64,000 nucleotides of DNA from Anaeromyxobacter soli (lineage in GTDB: Bacteria; Myxococcota; Myxococcia; Myxococcales; Anaeromyxobacteraceae), in contig NZ_JAKZLF010000013.1 of the NCBI RefSeq assembly GCF_022808855.1, positions 48,401-112,400 on the forward strand, read 5' to 3'. Below are positions 7,800 through 15,839 of the stretch, piece after piece. Every line of letters starts with the position of its first letter. Position 1 is the first letter of the stretch. The notes beneath the pieces were generated by a model that saw only the letters and a list, made by a program, of their open reading frames with translations, made no database searches and had not been told where the DNA came from. The translations under genes and the position numbers were made by a program.

Positions 7800-9041
7800 T
7801 CATCCCGCACCCCCGAAGGGCGCCTCGGATCCCATCGCCCGGGCGAGCTCTGCCTCGGCCTCCGCGAGCTCCGCGAGCGCCTCCACGTGCTCCCGCCTCG
7901 CCTCGACGGCGCCACGCCGGATGAGCAGCAGCTCGGCGACCCCGATCTTTCCGGCGTCGTAAGCCTTCGTCGCGAGCGTGACGTTCGCCGCGGCGCCGGC
8001 GAGGGCCTCGCCCTCGAACGCCTGAGCGGCCTCCGCGGCGGTCTCGAGCCGCGAGACGGCCAGCCGCACCTCCTCACGGACGCGCCGCTCCGCCGCTGCG
8101 ACCTCGGCCTCGGCCCGCGCCACGCGGGCCGAGGCGAGGCCTCGCCCGCCCTGGTTACGGTTGAAGACCGGCAGCTCGAACGTGAGCGTCCCGAGGACCA
8201 CGTCGGCCCCCTCCTCGCGGGAGTACCTTCCGCCGATCGCCGGAGCGGGAAGCGACTCGCGTCGCGCGAGCCGCACCTCGCTCTCGGCCGCGGCGAGCTC
8301 GCGCCGCGCCGCGACGAGATCCGTCCGGGCGGACAGCGCCCGGTTCACGAGGCCCTCGGTGTCGAGGGGGGCGGCGCGGATCGCCCGCGGCAGCGCGCCG
8401 GCGAGCTCGAGCGGCGCGCCCGGCTCGCTGCCGAGCAGCGTCCGCAGCTCGGACAGCGCGGACGCTTGTCGCCGAGACGCTACCGCGACCGCTCGCGCCG
8501 CGCGTGCTCCCTCCACGCGCGCCGCGTTCACCTCGAGCTGCGTCGTCGCGCCGAGCTCGAAACGCCGCTCGACCGCGTGCACGGCGTCACGGGCGACCGT
8601 GAGGTCCTCACGTGCGAGCGCGATCAGCCGCTCGGCCGCGAGCACGCGTGCGAACGAGGCGCGGACCTCGGACGCGAGCCCGACGCGTCGCGCCGCGAGG
8701 CGCGCCTCGGACACGTCCCGCTCCGCCGACGTCACGTCGATCCGCGCGCCGCGCTGACCGAAGAGCTCGACGCGCTGCGAGACTGCGACCTCGACGTCGG
8801 TCGTGCGCCGGTCGCCCCGGCTCCGTGGGCCGGCGGCCGCCGAGATCTCCGGGTTGGCTCGAAGCGGGAGCTCCGCGTCGGCGAGCCGCGCGCGGGCCGC
8901 CCGGGCCTCCGCGGCGAGCCCGGCGAGCTCCGGGTTCCGCTCCAGCGCGATCGCGACCGCGCGCTCGCTCGTGAGGGGTTCCGCCCCTGCCGCCGACGCC
9001 AGGCAGACGGCCGCCGCGGCGGCGATGTTCTTCGCGTTCAC
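7800..9041 (-). CDS. czcC: TolC-family outer-membrane efflux channel (CzcC type)
   Basis: A 413-residue protein with a signal peptide (cleavage after SAAGA). Two outer-membrane-efflux-protein repeats follow, rich in long Ala/Glu/Arg helices and beginning with the usual LTSERAVAIALERNPEL. This is the TolC/CzcC fold, a trimeric outer-membrane barrel with a periplasmic alpha tunnel. The GTG start at 9041 overlaps the pump gene's stop by 4 bases. It is the last gene of the ArsR-controlled metal efflux operon and would complete a CzcCBA-type tripartite exporter. The czc symbol reflects family and operon order; the metal is not determined. Confidence 0.9.
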   Translation of the reverse strand: MNAKNIAAAAAVCLASAAGAEPLTSERAVAIALERNPELAGLAAEARAARARLADAELPLRANPEISAAAGPRSRGDRRTTDVEVAVSQRVELFGQRGARIDVTSAERDVSEARLAARRVGLASEVRASFARVLAAERLIALAREDLTVARDAVHAVERRFELGATTQLEVNAARVEGARAARAVAVASRRQASALSELRTLLGSEPGAPLELAGALPRAIRAAPLDTEGLVNRALSARTDLVAARRELAAAESEVRLARRESLPAPAIGGRYSREEGADVVLGTLTFELPVFNRNQGGRGLASARVARAEAEVAAAERRVREEVRLAVSRLETAAEAAQAFEGEALAGAAANVTLATKAYDAGKIGVAELLLIRRGAVEARREHVEALAELAEAEAELARAMGSEAPFGGAG

Positions 9042-12000
9042 GCCCGCTCCTCCCGTGCCGCCGAAAGCCCGGATCGTTCGGGCTCGCGCTCCGGGTCCAG
9101 GTCCTCCTCTCGCTCACCGCGCTCCGCGTCGCCCTTCGCCCGCAGCGCGGTGAACAGGACGGGCATCACGAGCAGCGTGAGCGCGGTGGACGACAGGACG
9201 CCGCCTATCACGACCGTCGCGAGCGGTCGCTGGACCTCGGCGCCCGGTCCCGTCGCGAGCGCCATGGGGATGAACCCGAGCGATGCCACCGACGCGGTCA
9301 TGAGCACCGGCCGAAGCCGGGAGATCGCCGCCTCGCGTACCGCCTCGAGGAGCGCGACGCCCCGGTCGAGCAGCTGCCGGACACGCGAGACGAGCACGAG
9401 CCCATTCAGCACCGCGACGCCGAACAGCGCCACGAACCCGACCGCCGCCGAGATCGAGAACGGCAGCCCGCGCGCGGTCAGCGCCAGGATGCCTCCGACG
9501 AGGGCGAAGGGTACGCCGCTGAAGATGCGGAGCGTGTCGAGCAGGCGCCCGCTCGAGGCGTGGATCAAGAGGAACACCAGCGCGAGCGCGATCGGCACCA
9601 CGACGAGGAGCCGCGTGCGGGCGCGCTCCAGGTTCGTGAACTGCCCGCCGAAGCGCACGAAGTAGCCGTCGGGCAGCTCCACCCGCTCGCCGATCGCCTG
9701 CCGGGCCGCCGCCACGAAGGACCCGAGATCGCGGCCGTGCACGTTCGCCTGGACCACCACGCGCCGCTTGCCCCACTCCCGCTGGATGGTCGTCGGGCCC
9801 GAGTGCTCCTCGACGTGCGTGAGCCGCGAGAGCGGGATCCGCTCGCCGGCGGGGCCCGGCACCTGCACGGCCCCCAGCGCCTCGGGATCCCGGAACTCCT
9901 CCGGGAGGCGGACGCCGAGCGCGAAGCGGCGGTCCCCCTCGCGGATCTCTCCCACGTGGCGGATCCCGACCGCCTCCGTGGCGTCGAGCACGCTGCGGGC
10001 GGTGATCCCGTACCGGGCGATGGCGTCGCGGTCCACGGTGACCTGGAGCACGGGCTGCCCGGTCACCTGCTCCACCGTCACGTCCGCGGCCCCGGGGATG
10101 CCCCTCAGCACCGTCTCGACCTCGCGTGCCTTCGCGCGAAGGAGGTCGAGATCGTCGCCGAACAGCTTCACGCCCAGGTCGCTGCGGATGCCGGCGACCA
10201 TCTCGTTGAGCCGCATCTCGATGGGCTGCGTGAAGGCGAGCCGCTCGCCCGGGAGGCCCTCGAGCTCCTTTCGCATCGCCTCGACGAGCTCGGCTTGCGT
10301 GTGCGCGCGCTTCCAGCGCTCCCGCGGGCGGAGCGCCACGAACACGTCGGACAGCTCGACGCCCATCGGATCCGTCGCGACCTCCGGCGTGCCGGTGCGT
10401 GTCCAGACGCGCTCCGCCTCGTCCGGGAACTTCGCCAGGATCACCTGCTCGATCCGCTCGCCCATGCGGACGGACTCGTCGAGCGAGACCTCGGCGAGGC
10501 GCGCGACGTTCACGACGATCGTCCCCTCCGACAGGCGCGGCACGAACTCGCTCCCGAGCCGGAGCGCGCCGATCGCCGCCAGCGCGACGACCGCCGCGGC
10601 GCCGCCGAGTACCCACCGTGAGTGCGCCATCGTCCACGCGAGGATCGGCGCGTACGTCCGCTTCAGCCATCCCACCCACCTCGGCTCCGGGTGGGCACCC
10701 CTGCGAAGCGCCAGCGACGCGAGCACCGGCGCGAGCGTCATCGACAGGAGGACGGAGCCGAGCAGCGCGAGCACGACGGTGAGCGCCATCGGCCGGAACA
10801 GCTTCCCCTCGACGCCCTCGAGCGTGAGGATCGGCAGGTACACGAGCGCGATGATGAGCTCACCGAAGAGCGTCGGCTTGCGCACCTCGACGGCCGCGTC
10901 GCGCACGACCTCGCTGACCGTGCGCCGCCCGCCCTCCATTCCCAGGCGCCGCTCGGCGTTCTCGACCAGGATCACGGAGCTGTCCACGACCAGCCCGAAG
11001 TCGATCGCGCCGAGAGACATGAGCGTCCCGGCGACGCCGAACCGCAGCATCCCCGTGAACGCGAAGAGCAGGGAGAGCGGGATGGCGCTCGCCACGATCA
11101 GCCCTGCGCGGAGGTTCCCGAGGAACGCGAACAGCACCGCCACGACGAGGAGCGCCCCCTCGAGCAGGTTGTTCCGGACCGTCCGCAGCACGAGGTCCAC
11201 GAGCTCGGTGCGCTCGTAGACCGGCTCGGCCGTGATTCCGGCAGGGAGGCTCTTCTGGAGGTCCGCGAGGCGCGCCGCGAGCGCCTTCGTGACCTCGTGG
11301 CTGTTCTCGTGGACGAGCATGAAGCCGAGCCCGAGCACGGCCTCGCCCTCGCCGTCCGCCGTGACGGCCGCGCGGCGGATCTCGTGCCCGACCTCGACGC
11401 GGGCGACGTCGCGGATCCGCACGGGCACGCCGTCGTGCGCGGCGACGACCACGCCTTCGACGTCGCGCCCGTCCGTGAGCGCGCCGACGCCCAGCACGAG
11501 GCGGCTCGTCCCGCCGCGATCGAGGACGCCGCCGCCGACGTTCGCGTTGTTCTTCTCGAGCGCCTCGTAGACGTCGCCGAGCGACAGGTCGAACTTCTGG
11601 AGGCGGCGCGGATCGACGACGACGTGCCACTGCTTCTCGTTGCCGCCCCAGGCGTTCACCTCGGCCACCCCGGGGACGCTCCGGAGCTGGGGCGCCACGA
11701 TCCAGTCGTGCGCGGTCCGGATCTCCTCGAGCGACCTGCCCTTCCCCTTCACGAGATAGTGGAAGACCTCGCCGAGACCGGTCGCGACCGGCCCGAGCGC
11801 CGGCCGTTCGATGCCCGCGGGGAGCTCGAGCCGGGAGAGTCGCTCCGAGACCTGCTGCCGGGCGAACCACAGGTCCGTGCCGTCCTCGAACTGGACGGTG
11901 ATCTGCGAGAGCCCGAACTTCGAGATGGAGCGGAGGTCCTCGACCTTCGGCAGCCCCGCGAGCACCTGCTCTACGGGGATCGTGAGCTGCCGCTCGACCT

Positions 12001-12178
12001 CGAGCGGCGCCAGGGCGGGCGCGACCGTGTTCACCTGCACCTGCACGGGCGTCGTGTCCGGGAAGGCGTCCATGGGGAGCGCGCGGAACGAGAGCACCCC
12101 GGCGACGACGATCGCGATCCAGGCGCCGACGACGGCCCGGCGGTGCCCGAGGGACCACTCGATGATTCGCGTGAGCAC
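9038..12178 (-). CDS. czcA: Heavy-metal RND efflux pump (CzcA family)
   Basis: A 1046-residue inner-membrane RND pump with 12 predicted membrane helices and two large periplasmic domains. The start IIEWSLGHRRAVV and the segment FPDTTPVQVQVNT are typical of CzcA/CusA proteins. In TM4 the proton-relay motif reads AIDFGLVVDSSVILVEN (Asp393 and Asp399). A DFG..(V/I)D pattern points to the divalent Zn/Co/Cd/Ni heavy-metal groups rather than the Cu/Ag group. The length agrees with CzcA (about 1060). It lies 8 bases after the adaptor gene and overlaps the channel gene. Exports metal cations by proton antiport. Substrate choice is inferred. Confidence 0.93.
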   Translation of the reverse strand: MLTRIIEWSLGHRRAVVGAWIAIVVAGVLSFRALPMDAFPDTTPVQVQVNTVAPALAPLEVERQLTIPVEQVLAGLPKVEDLRSISKFGLSQITVQFEDGTDLWFARQQVSERLSRLELPAGIERPALGPVATGLGEVFHYLVKGKGRSLEEIRTAHDWIVAPQLRSVPGVAEVNAWGGNEKQWHVVVDPRRLQKFDLSLGDVYEALEKNNANVGGGVLDRGGTSRLVLGVGALTDGRDVEGVVVAAHDGVPVRIRDVARVEVGHEIRRAAVTADGEGEAVLGLGFMLVHENSHEVTKALAARLADLQKSLPAGITAEPVYERTELVDLVLRTVRNNLLEGALLVVAVLFAFLGNLRAGLIVASAIPLSLLFAFTGMLRFGVAGTLMSLGAIDFGLVVDSSVILVENAERRLGMEGGRRTVSEVVRDAAVEVRKPTLFGELIIALVYLPILTLEGVEGKLFRPMALTVVLALLGSVLLSMTLAPVLASLALRRGAHPEPRWVGWLKRTYAPILAWTMAHSRWVLGGAAAVVALAAIGALRLGSEFVPRLSEGTIVVNVARLAEVSLDESVRMGERIEQVILAKFPDEAERVWTRTGTPEVATDPMGVELSDVFVALRPRERWKRAHTQAELVEAMRKELEGLPGERLAFTQPIEMRLNEMVAGIRSDLGVKLFGDDLDLLRAKAREVETVLRGIPGAADVTVEQVTGQPVLQVTVDRDAIARYGITARSVLDATEAVGIRHVGEIREGDRRFALGVRLPEEFRDPEALGAVQVPGPAGERIPLSRLTHVEEHSGPTTIQREWGKRRVVVQANVHGRDLGSFVAAARQAIGERVELPDGYFVRFGGQFTNLERARTRLLVVVPIALALVFLLIHASSGRLLDTLRIFSGVPFALVGGILALTARGLPFSISAAVGFVALFGVAVLNGLVLVSRVRQLLDRGVALLEAVREAAISRLRPVLMTASVASLGFIPMALATGPGAEVQRPLATVVIGGVLSSTALTLLVMPVLFTALRAKGDAERGEREEDLDPEREPERSGLSAAREERA

Positions 12179-12186
12179 GGTCGCTC

Positions 12187-13740
12187 CTAGTCGTCGGCGC
12201 AGCCAGCGCCGATGGAGTCCTTCAGGATCTCGGTCTTGAGGACGAACGCGCCGGTCGTGACGACCTCCGAGCCGGGCGCGAGGCCGCCGACGACCTCCAC
12301 GTCACCGCCGACCCGCGCGCCGAGCCGGACCGCGACGGGGTCGTACTGGCCCGGCGCGGTCCGCACGAACACGAGATCGTGCTCCTGCGCCCGCTGGATC
12401 GCGTCGCGCGGGACGAGGAGGGCGCCCCGCGGCGCGGCCACCTCGATGGTGCCGTGCACGAACGCGCCTGCCCGGAGCGCTCGGTCCTGGTTCGGCAGGT
12501 CCACGCGGACGCGGACCGTTCGCGTCCGCGGGTCGACCGACGCGGGCACGCGCGCGACGCGCGCCTCGCGGACCTCACCGGACCCGTCGACGCGAACCGT
12601 CACCTTCTGGCCTGCGCGGAGCGCTCCCGCGTGCTCCTCGGGGACCTCGAGCACGGCCCAGAGCGTGCGGACGTCCGCGATCTCGACGAGGGAGTCCTCC
12701 GGCGAGACCGCCCGTCCCGCGACGGCGGCCCGCGCGACCACGGTCCCATCGAACGGGGCGACGAGCGCGTACCGGCCGCCGCTCCCCGCTGCGCCCGCGC
12801 CTGCGGCGCGCAGCTCGGCTCGAGCCGCGTCACGCTCGGCCTCGGCCGCGGCGAGCTCCGTGCGCGCCTGCTCCACGTCGCGTCGCGAGCTGATCCCGTC
12901 GCCCACGAGCGACTCCTCACGGGCGAGCGCTGCCCGCGCCGACTGAGCGCGCGCCTCGGCCGCGGCGAGCCTCGACTGCGCCCCGCCGACGGCGCCGGAA
13001 GCGAGCACGACGAGCGGCTGGCCTCGGCGGACGTCCTCGCCCACGTCGACCTTCACCTCGACGACGGTCGCCTCGCCGCGCGCGGACAGCCGCGCGAGCT
13101 TGTTCTGGTCGAACTCGAGCTGGCCGACCGCCTCGATCCTCGGCGCGAACGGACGCTCCACGACGCGCGTGGTCACGATCCCGGCTTCCCGCTCCAGCTC
13201 TGCGGAGGCGAGGCGGATCTTCGTCCCCGGCTCCGGAAACGAGGGGAGCTCGTGCCCGGCGGCCTTCACCTTCTCGGGGTGACAGTACGGGCACACGGAC
13301 TCGGGATACCCGTGCTCGCGGCAGTAGTCGCCGGCCTGGATGAACTTCGCGATGAGCTGCGGCCGGCACTTCGTGCACATCTCCTCGGGGACCGCGTGCT
13401 CCTTGCACCAGGGCAAGGGGCCCGGCGCGGCCTTCGCCGTCGTCTTCGCGGCCGCGAACGTGAGCCCTGGGTTGCACTTCACGCACTGCGACTCGGGGAC
13501 GCCGTGCTCGTTGCACCAGTCGCCCATCTCCTTGAACGCCGGGATGAGGTCCGGGTTGCACCTCGTGCACAGGTCCGCGGGGACGCCGTGCTCGCAGAGC
13601 CTCGGCGCCTCGGCGCTCGCGGCGTGCGCCGCCTTCTCCGAGGTGCCGCCGTGCGGTCCCTCCGCGCCCGGCGCCGTGCGCGTGCAACCTGCCCCCGCGA
13701 CGACCGCGGCGAGCGCTACCGTCAGGGCGACCCGGGTCAC
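12187..13740 (-). CDS. czcB: RND periplasmic adaptor with four CxEHGVP-CxxC repeats
   Basis: A 517-residue membrane-fusion protein starting at GTG 13740, overlapping the upstream stop by GTGA. The signal ends in a lipobox AGAGC (Cys19). Residues 49-155 hold four Cys/His units: C-EHGVP...CTRCNP (Cys49, 58, 61), CNEHGVP...CVKCNP (76, 86, 89), CKEHAVP...CTKCRP (112, 122, 125) and CREHGYP...CPYCHP (140, 150, 153). From about 175 on is a regular CzcB adaptor: barrel-sandwich halves around an Ala-rich hairpin (AQSRLAAAEARAQS), the LVAPFDGTVV lipoyl strand, a beta-barrel and a membrane-proximal domain. The repeats should bind metal or form disulfides. Known CzcB N-termini are different, which makes this fusion unusual. 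Confidence 0.9.
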   Translation of the reverse strand: MTRVALTVALAAVVAGAGCTRTAPGAEGPHGGTSEKAAHAASAEAPRLCEHGVPADLCTRCNPDLIPAFKEMGDWCNEHGVPESQCVKCNPGLTFAAAKTTAKAAPGPLPWCKEHAVPEEMCTKCRPQLIAKFIQAGDYCREHGYPESVCPYCHPEKVKAAGHELPSFPEPGTKIRLASAELEREAGIVTTRVVERPFAPRIEAVGQLEFDQNKLARLSARGEATVVEVKVDVGEDVRRGQPLVVLASGAVGGAQSRLAAAEARAQSARAALAREESLVGDGISSRRDVEQARTELAAAEAERDAARAELRAAGAGAAGSGGRYALVAPFDGTVVARAAVAGRAVSPEDSLVEIADVRTLWAVLEVPEEHAGALRAGQKVTVRVDGSGEVREARVARVPASVDPRTRTVRVRVDLPNQDRALRAGAFVHGTIEVAAPRGALLVPRDAIQRAQEHDLVFVRTAPGQYDPVAVRLGARVGGDVEVVGGLAPGSEVVTTGAFVLKTEILKDSIGAGCADD

Positions 13741-13892
13741 TTCACGCCCTCCTTCGCGAGCTTCGGGTTGCACCGGGCGCACTGGCTCTCGGGCACGCCG
13801 TGCTCCCCGCACCAGTCGCCCTTCGCCTTGAACACGGGGACGAGCTTCGGGTTGCACCGCGTGCAGAGCGTCTTCTTCACGCCGTGCTCGCA
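13276..13892 (-). repeat. Six Cys-His repeat units in two adjacent genes
   Basis: The DNA for the CxEHGVPxxxCxxCNP unit occurs four times in the adaptor gene (13276-13596) and twice in the preceding small gene (13764-13892). The units come in pairs joined by a segment ending FK-x2-GDW (or GDY), so three two-unit modules are present. The similarity is visible in the DNA as well as the protein: CACCAGTCGCCC occurs in both genes at the module junction. Recent duplication between neighbours is likely. Confidence 0.85.
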
Positions 13893-14000
13893 CCTGGCCG
13901 CGGTGGAGTCCGCCGCGCGCGCGGCCGGCTCGGCGGCACGGCCCGGGACGGCGGAGGTGAACAGGGTGACCAAGCCGAGCGCGAGGACGATCGTGCGCAT
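13737..14000 (-). CDS. Small exported protein with two CxEHGVP-CxxC repeats
   Basis: An 87-residue protein. The ATG at 14000 follows an AAGGAG ribosome site. The signal peptide is MRTIVLALGLVTLFTSAVPG, cleaved near RAAE. The mature part is almost entirely two Cys/His units: C-EHGVKKTLCTRCNP (Cys37, 46, 49) and CGEHGVPESQCARCNP (Cys64, 74, 77), joined by KLVPVFKAKGDW. The same module occurs twice in the adaptor, encoded immediately downstream with a 4-base overlap. By analogy with CusF, a small soluble protein that hands metal to its RND system, I infer a periplasmic metal carrier or buffer. I do not recognise a named family. A c-type heme is excluded because no CxxCH is present. Confidence 0.75.
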   Translation of the reverse strand: MRTIVLALGLVTLFTSAVPGRAAEPAARAADSTAARCEHGVKKTLCTRCNPKLVPVFKAKGDWCGEHGVPESQCARCNPKLAKEGVK

Positions 14001-14089
14001 GGACTCTTCTCCTTCCGCGCAGTGGGCGCGGCGAGCGGACCGCGCTATCGCGCGGGCGCGTCGTGGACTTTGGACGAAGGACGGGGAAA

Positions 14090-14103
14090 CCCGCTCGAGC
14101 GGG
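14090..14103. promoter_or_regulatory. 14-bp perfect palindrome in the operon
   Basis: CCCGCTCGAGCGGG lies in the 129-base gap between the Cys-rich protein gene and the repeat-protein gene. Read leftward it is followed by TTTCCCC. It could be a weak attenuator that lowers downstream expression, or an operator. The gap is the longest within the operon. Confidence 0.3.
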
Positions 14104-14129
14104 CACACTGCTCCCGTGATGGGAGCGCG

Positions 14130-14435
14130 TCAGGCTCTCGGCGGGTGAAACACGCCGGCCGTCACCACCGGGAGCCGAGGCGACGCCTGCGCGACGACGA
14201 CGCTGCGCACGATCGTCGCTGCTGCCGGGCCGGGGCACGGCGCGCCGACCACGGCGAGGGATGCATGCACGTTCGCGCAGATGCCCTGGGCGCAGTTCGG
14301 CGGACAGTGCTTGCCGTCCAGCGCGCCGTCGCACGCCGCTGCGCAGTCGTCGTCCAGCGCGGCCGTGAGGACCTGGGGGACGCCCGACGTGAACACGCCG
14401 ACGGCGACGAGGACGAGCACACGCAGGAGGCGCAT
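14130..14435 (-). CDS. Small exported Cys-containing protein
   Basis: A 101-residue protein starting at ATG 14435, three bases after the repressor's stop. The signal peptide is RLLRVLVLVAVGVFTSG. The mature part begins with a Cys cluster (DDDCAAACDGALDGKHCPPNCAQGIC, broken here for length: Cys31, Cys35, His43, Cys44, Cys48, Cys53) followed by a hydrophobic stretch and VFHPP near the end. Five closely spaced Cys with acidic residues and a His suggest metal binding or disulfides in the periplasm. It is cotranscribed with the repressor and the efflux genes. Genes of this sort in metal operons often serve as metal sensors or scavengers; that is inference. No named family is recognised. Confidence 0.65.
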   Translation of the reverse strand: MRLLRVLVLVAVGVFTSGVPQVLTAALDDDCAAACDGALDGKHCPPNCAQGICANVHASLAVVGAPCPGPAAATIVRSVVVAQASPRLPVVTAGVFHPPRA

Positions 14436-14437
14436 GC

Positions 14438-14833
14438 TCACCGCGTCCCTTCGAGCGCGGTCTCGAGCGCTTCCCGGACCCACGCGTCGGCGAGGCTGTA
14501 GTACGCGAGCTTGCCGTCCATTCGGAACTTCACGAGGCCGAGCCTGCGGAGGAGCTGCAGCTGCTGCGAGGTGGCGGGCATCGAGCGCCCCGCGACCTTC
14601 GAGAGATCGCAGACGCACAGCTCGGCGCGGCAGAGCGCGTGCAGGATGCGGACCCGGGTGGGATCGGAGAGCGCCGAGAACCGCTCGGCGACCTGCAAGA
14701 TGGCCGCGTCGTCCGGGGCCGCGGCGCGAACCGCGGCGACCCTGCGCGCGTCCACGCACACCACCGCGCACTCACCCGACGCGTCGAGGCGCGGGGGACG
14801 GGCACGGCGGGGTCGGGCGGAAGTCACTTCCAC
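14438..14833 (-). CDS. ArsR/SmtB-family metal-responsive repressor (CadC-like)
   Basis: A winged-helix repressor of about 131 residues. The core reads FSALSDPTRVRILHAL, then ELCVCDLS, the recognition helix SMPATSQQLQLLRRLGLVKFR and the wing DGKLAYYSL. The ELCVCD motif on helix alpha-3, together with an upstream Cys pair (ECAVVC), mirrors the four-Cys site by which CadC senses Cd, Pb or Zn. Metal binding releases DNA. An upstream TTG at 14869 could extend the frame, but it coincides with a predicted -35 box, so a GTG at 14833 or 14827 is preferred. It is the first gene of the efflux operon and very likely its repressor. Confidence 0.9.
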   Translation of the reverse strand: MEVTSARPRRARPPRLDASGECAVVCVDARRVAAVRAAAPDDAAILQVAERFSALSDPTRVRILHALCRAELCVCDLSKVAGRSMPATSQQLQLLRRLGLVKFRMDGKLAYYSLADAWVREALETALEGTR

Positions 14834-14869
14834 GACTTCGAAACTACGAAATCGGCTCCGCTCGGTCAA
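14820..14869 (-). promoter_or_regulatory. Predicted promoter and ArsR operator of the metal operon
   Basis: On the minus strand TTGACC (14869-14864) and TAGTTT (14846-14841) are 17 bases apart. The imperfect palindrome GATTTCG-N6-CGAAGTC straddles the -10 box, and a perfect GAAGTC-N8-GACTTC repeat (14820-14839) covers the expected transcription start. ArsR-family operators are imperfect inverted repeats at this place. Transcription would start near 14834, at the GTG start codons. Confidence 0.6.
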
Positions 14870-14885
14870 GCGGCCGCGGAGGACC

Positions 14886-15839
14886 TCACCGCAGCGTCTT
14901 CAGGAACAGGAGCAGATCGTCCCAATCCTGCCCGCTCAGCTGCCAGCGCGGCATGCGGGGGTCGAGCGTCTCGCCGTCGGCGCCGACGCCCTCGACGACC
15001 GCGCGGCGGATGAGCTCGTCCGTATACGTGGGGCCTCGAGTGCCGTCGGGCTCGCGCAGGCCGGACGGGTCCGTGAGGTTCGGGTACGTGATGTTCGGCG
15101 TCGTGAACATCATGGTGCGGAGGCCATGCCCATCGGACCCGTGACAGCCTGCGCAGCCGCTCCTGGTCATCATCATCATCCCGAAGCCGCCGCTGCGGAC
15201 GATCGGCTGTCCGTCAGCGCCGATCCCCCAGTCGAAGATGCGCTCGCCGAGAGCGACGGGATCGCCGCTCGGGCCGGGGACGACGCCCGGGCCACCGCCG
15301 CATCCGTTCGCCATCGGTCCCCAGCCGTAGCCGTAGCCGTCGAGACCGCTCATCATCTGTCCGCACCGCGCGTAGACGTGCGCGGAGTACGAGGCCATGA
15401 CGTCCGCGTGACGGAAGGCCTCCGCCTGGTCGTCGGTCAGGCTCGCGAAGGTGCACGCGACGCGGCCGTGCGCGTCGAGCTCGGCGAGCATCGCGCTCGC
15501 GACGCAGCTCATGTCCACGTACGCGACGCCGTCGTGCGCACCGATGAAGCCGTCCATCGCGCCGCTCAGCTGGACCATCTGCGAGATCCACGGACGCACC
15601 TGCGCGTCGTAGGCGTCGTGCGCCGCCGGGCAACCCGTGACCGTCATCGTGGAAGCGCCCATCGTCGCGCGATAGGAAAGCGCCGCCGACTGCACGCGCG
15701 CCGTCAGGTCCTGGTAATCCGCTATCTGCGTCCTGTCGGCTGTCGTCGAGCTGTTGCTCGGGTTCGTCGTCGACGACCCTCCGCAGGCGGTGACGGCGAG
15801 CAGGCCTGCGCTCGCAAAGGCAAGGATTCCGATCCGCAT
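14886..15839 (-). CDS. Cytochrome c-like lipoprotein
   Basis: A 317-residue lipoprotein (lipobox AVTAC, Cys19) with a Ser/Thr-rich linker. The middle part (about 40-165) is helical, has several Cys and Met residues and includes CGQMM, but has no recognised fold. The C-terminal domain is a small class I cytochrome c with heme motif CAGCH (229-233) and likely Met296 ligand in RMPRWQLSG. It is preceded by a run of four Met. Heme would face the periplasm. It lies just upstream of the ArsR promoter on the same strand, so it may belong to the metal locus but is probably transcribed separately. An electron-transfer or metal-handling role is inferred. Confidence 0.78.
   Translation of the reverse strand: MRIGILAFASAGLLAVTACGGSSTTNPSNSSTTADRTQIADYQDLTARVQSAALSYRATMGASTMTVTGCPAAHDAYDAQVRPWISQMVQLSGAMDGFIGAHDGVAYVDMSCVASAMLAELDAHGRVACTFASLTDDQAEAFRHADVMASYSAHVYARCGQMMSGLDGYGYGWGPMANGCGGGPGVVPGPSGDPVALGERIFDWGIGADGQPIVRSGGFGMMMMTRSGCAGCHGSDGHGLRTMMFTTPNITYPNLTDPSGLREPDGTRGPTYTDELIRRAVVEGVGADGETLDPRMPRWQLSGQDWDDLLLFLKTLR

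Noticed and set aside
13276..13892. Cys repeats in the metal locus considered as heme c sites.
   Set aside because: The CxxC pairs are followed by N, R or H-P in the forms CNP, CRP and CHP; the only CxxCH (CPYCH) is within the fourth unit and its His replaces the Asn of the other repeats, so a heme is unlikely.
14438..14869. TTG at 14869 as the ArsR start.
   Set aside because: It coincides with a good -35 box and has no ribosome site; GTG codons at 14833 or 14827 place the start downstream of the predicted promoter. Not excluded experimentally.
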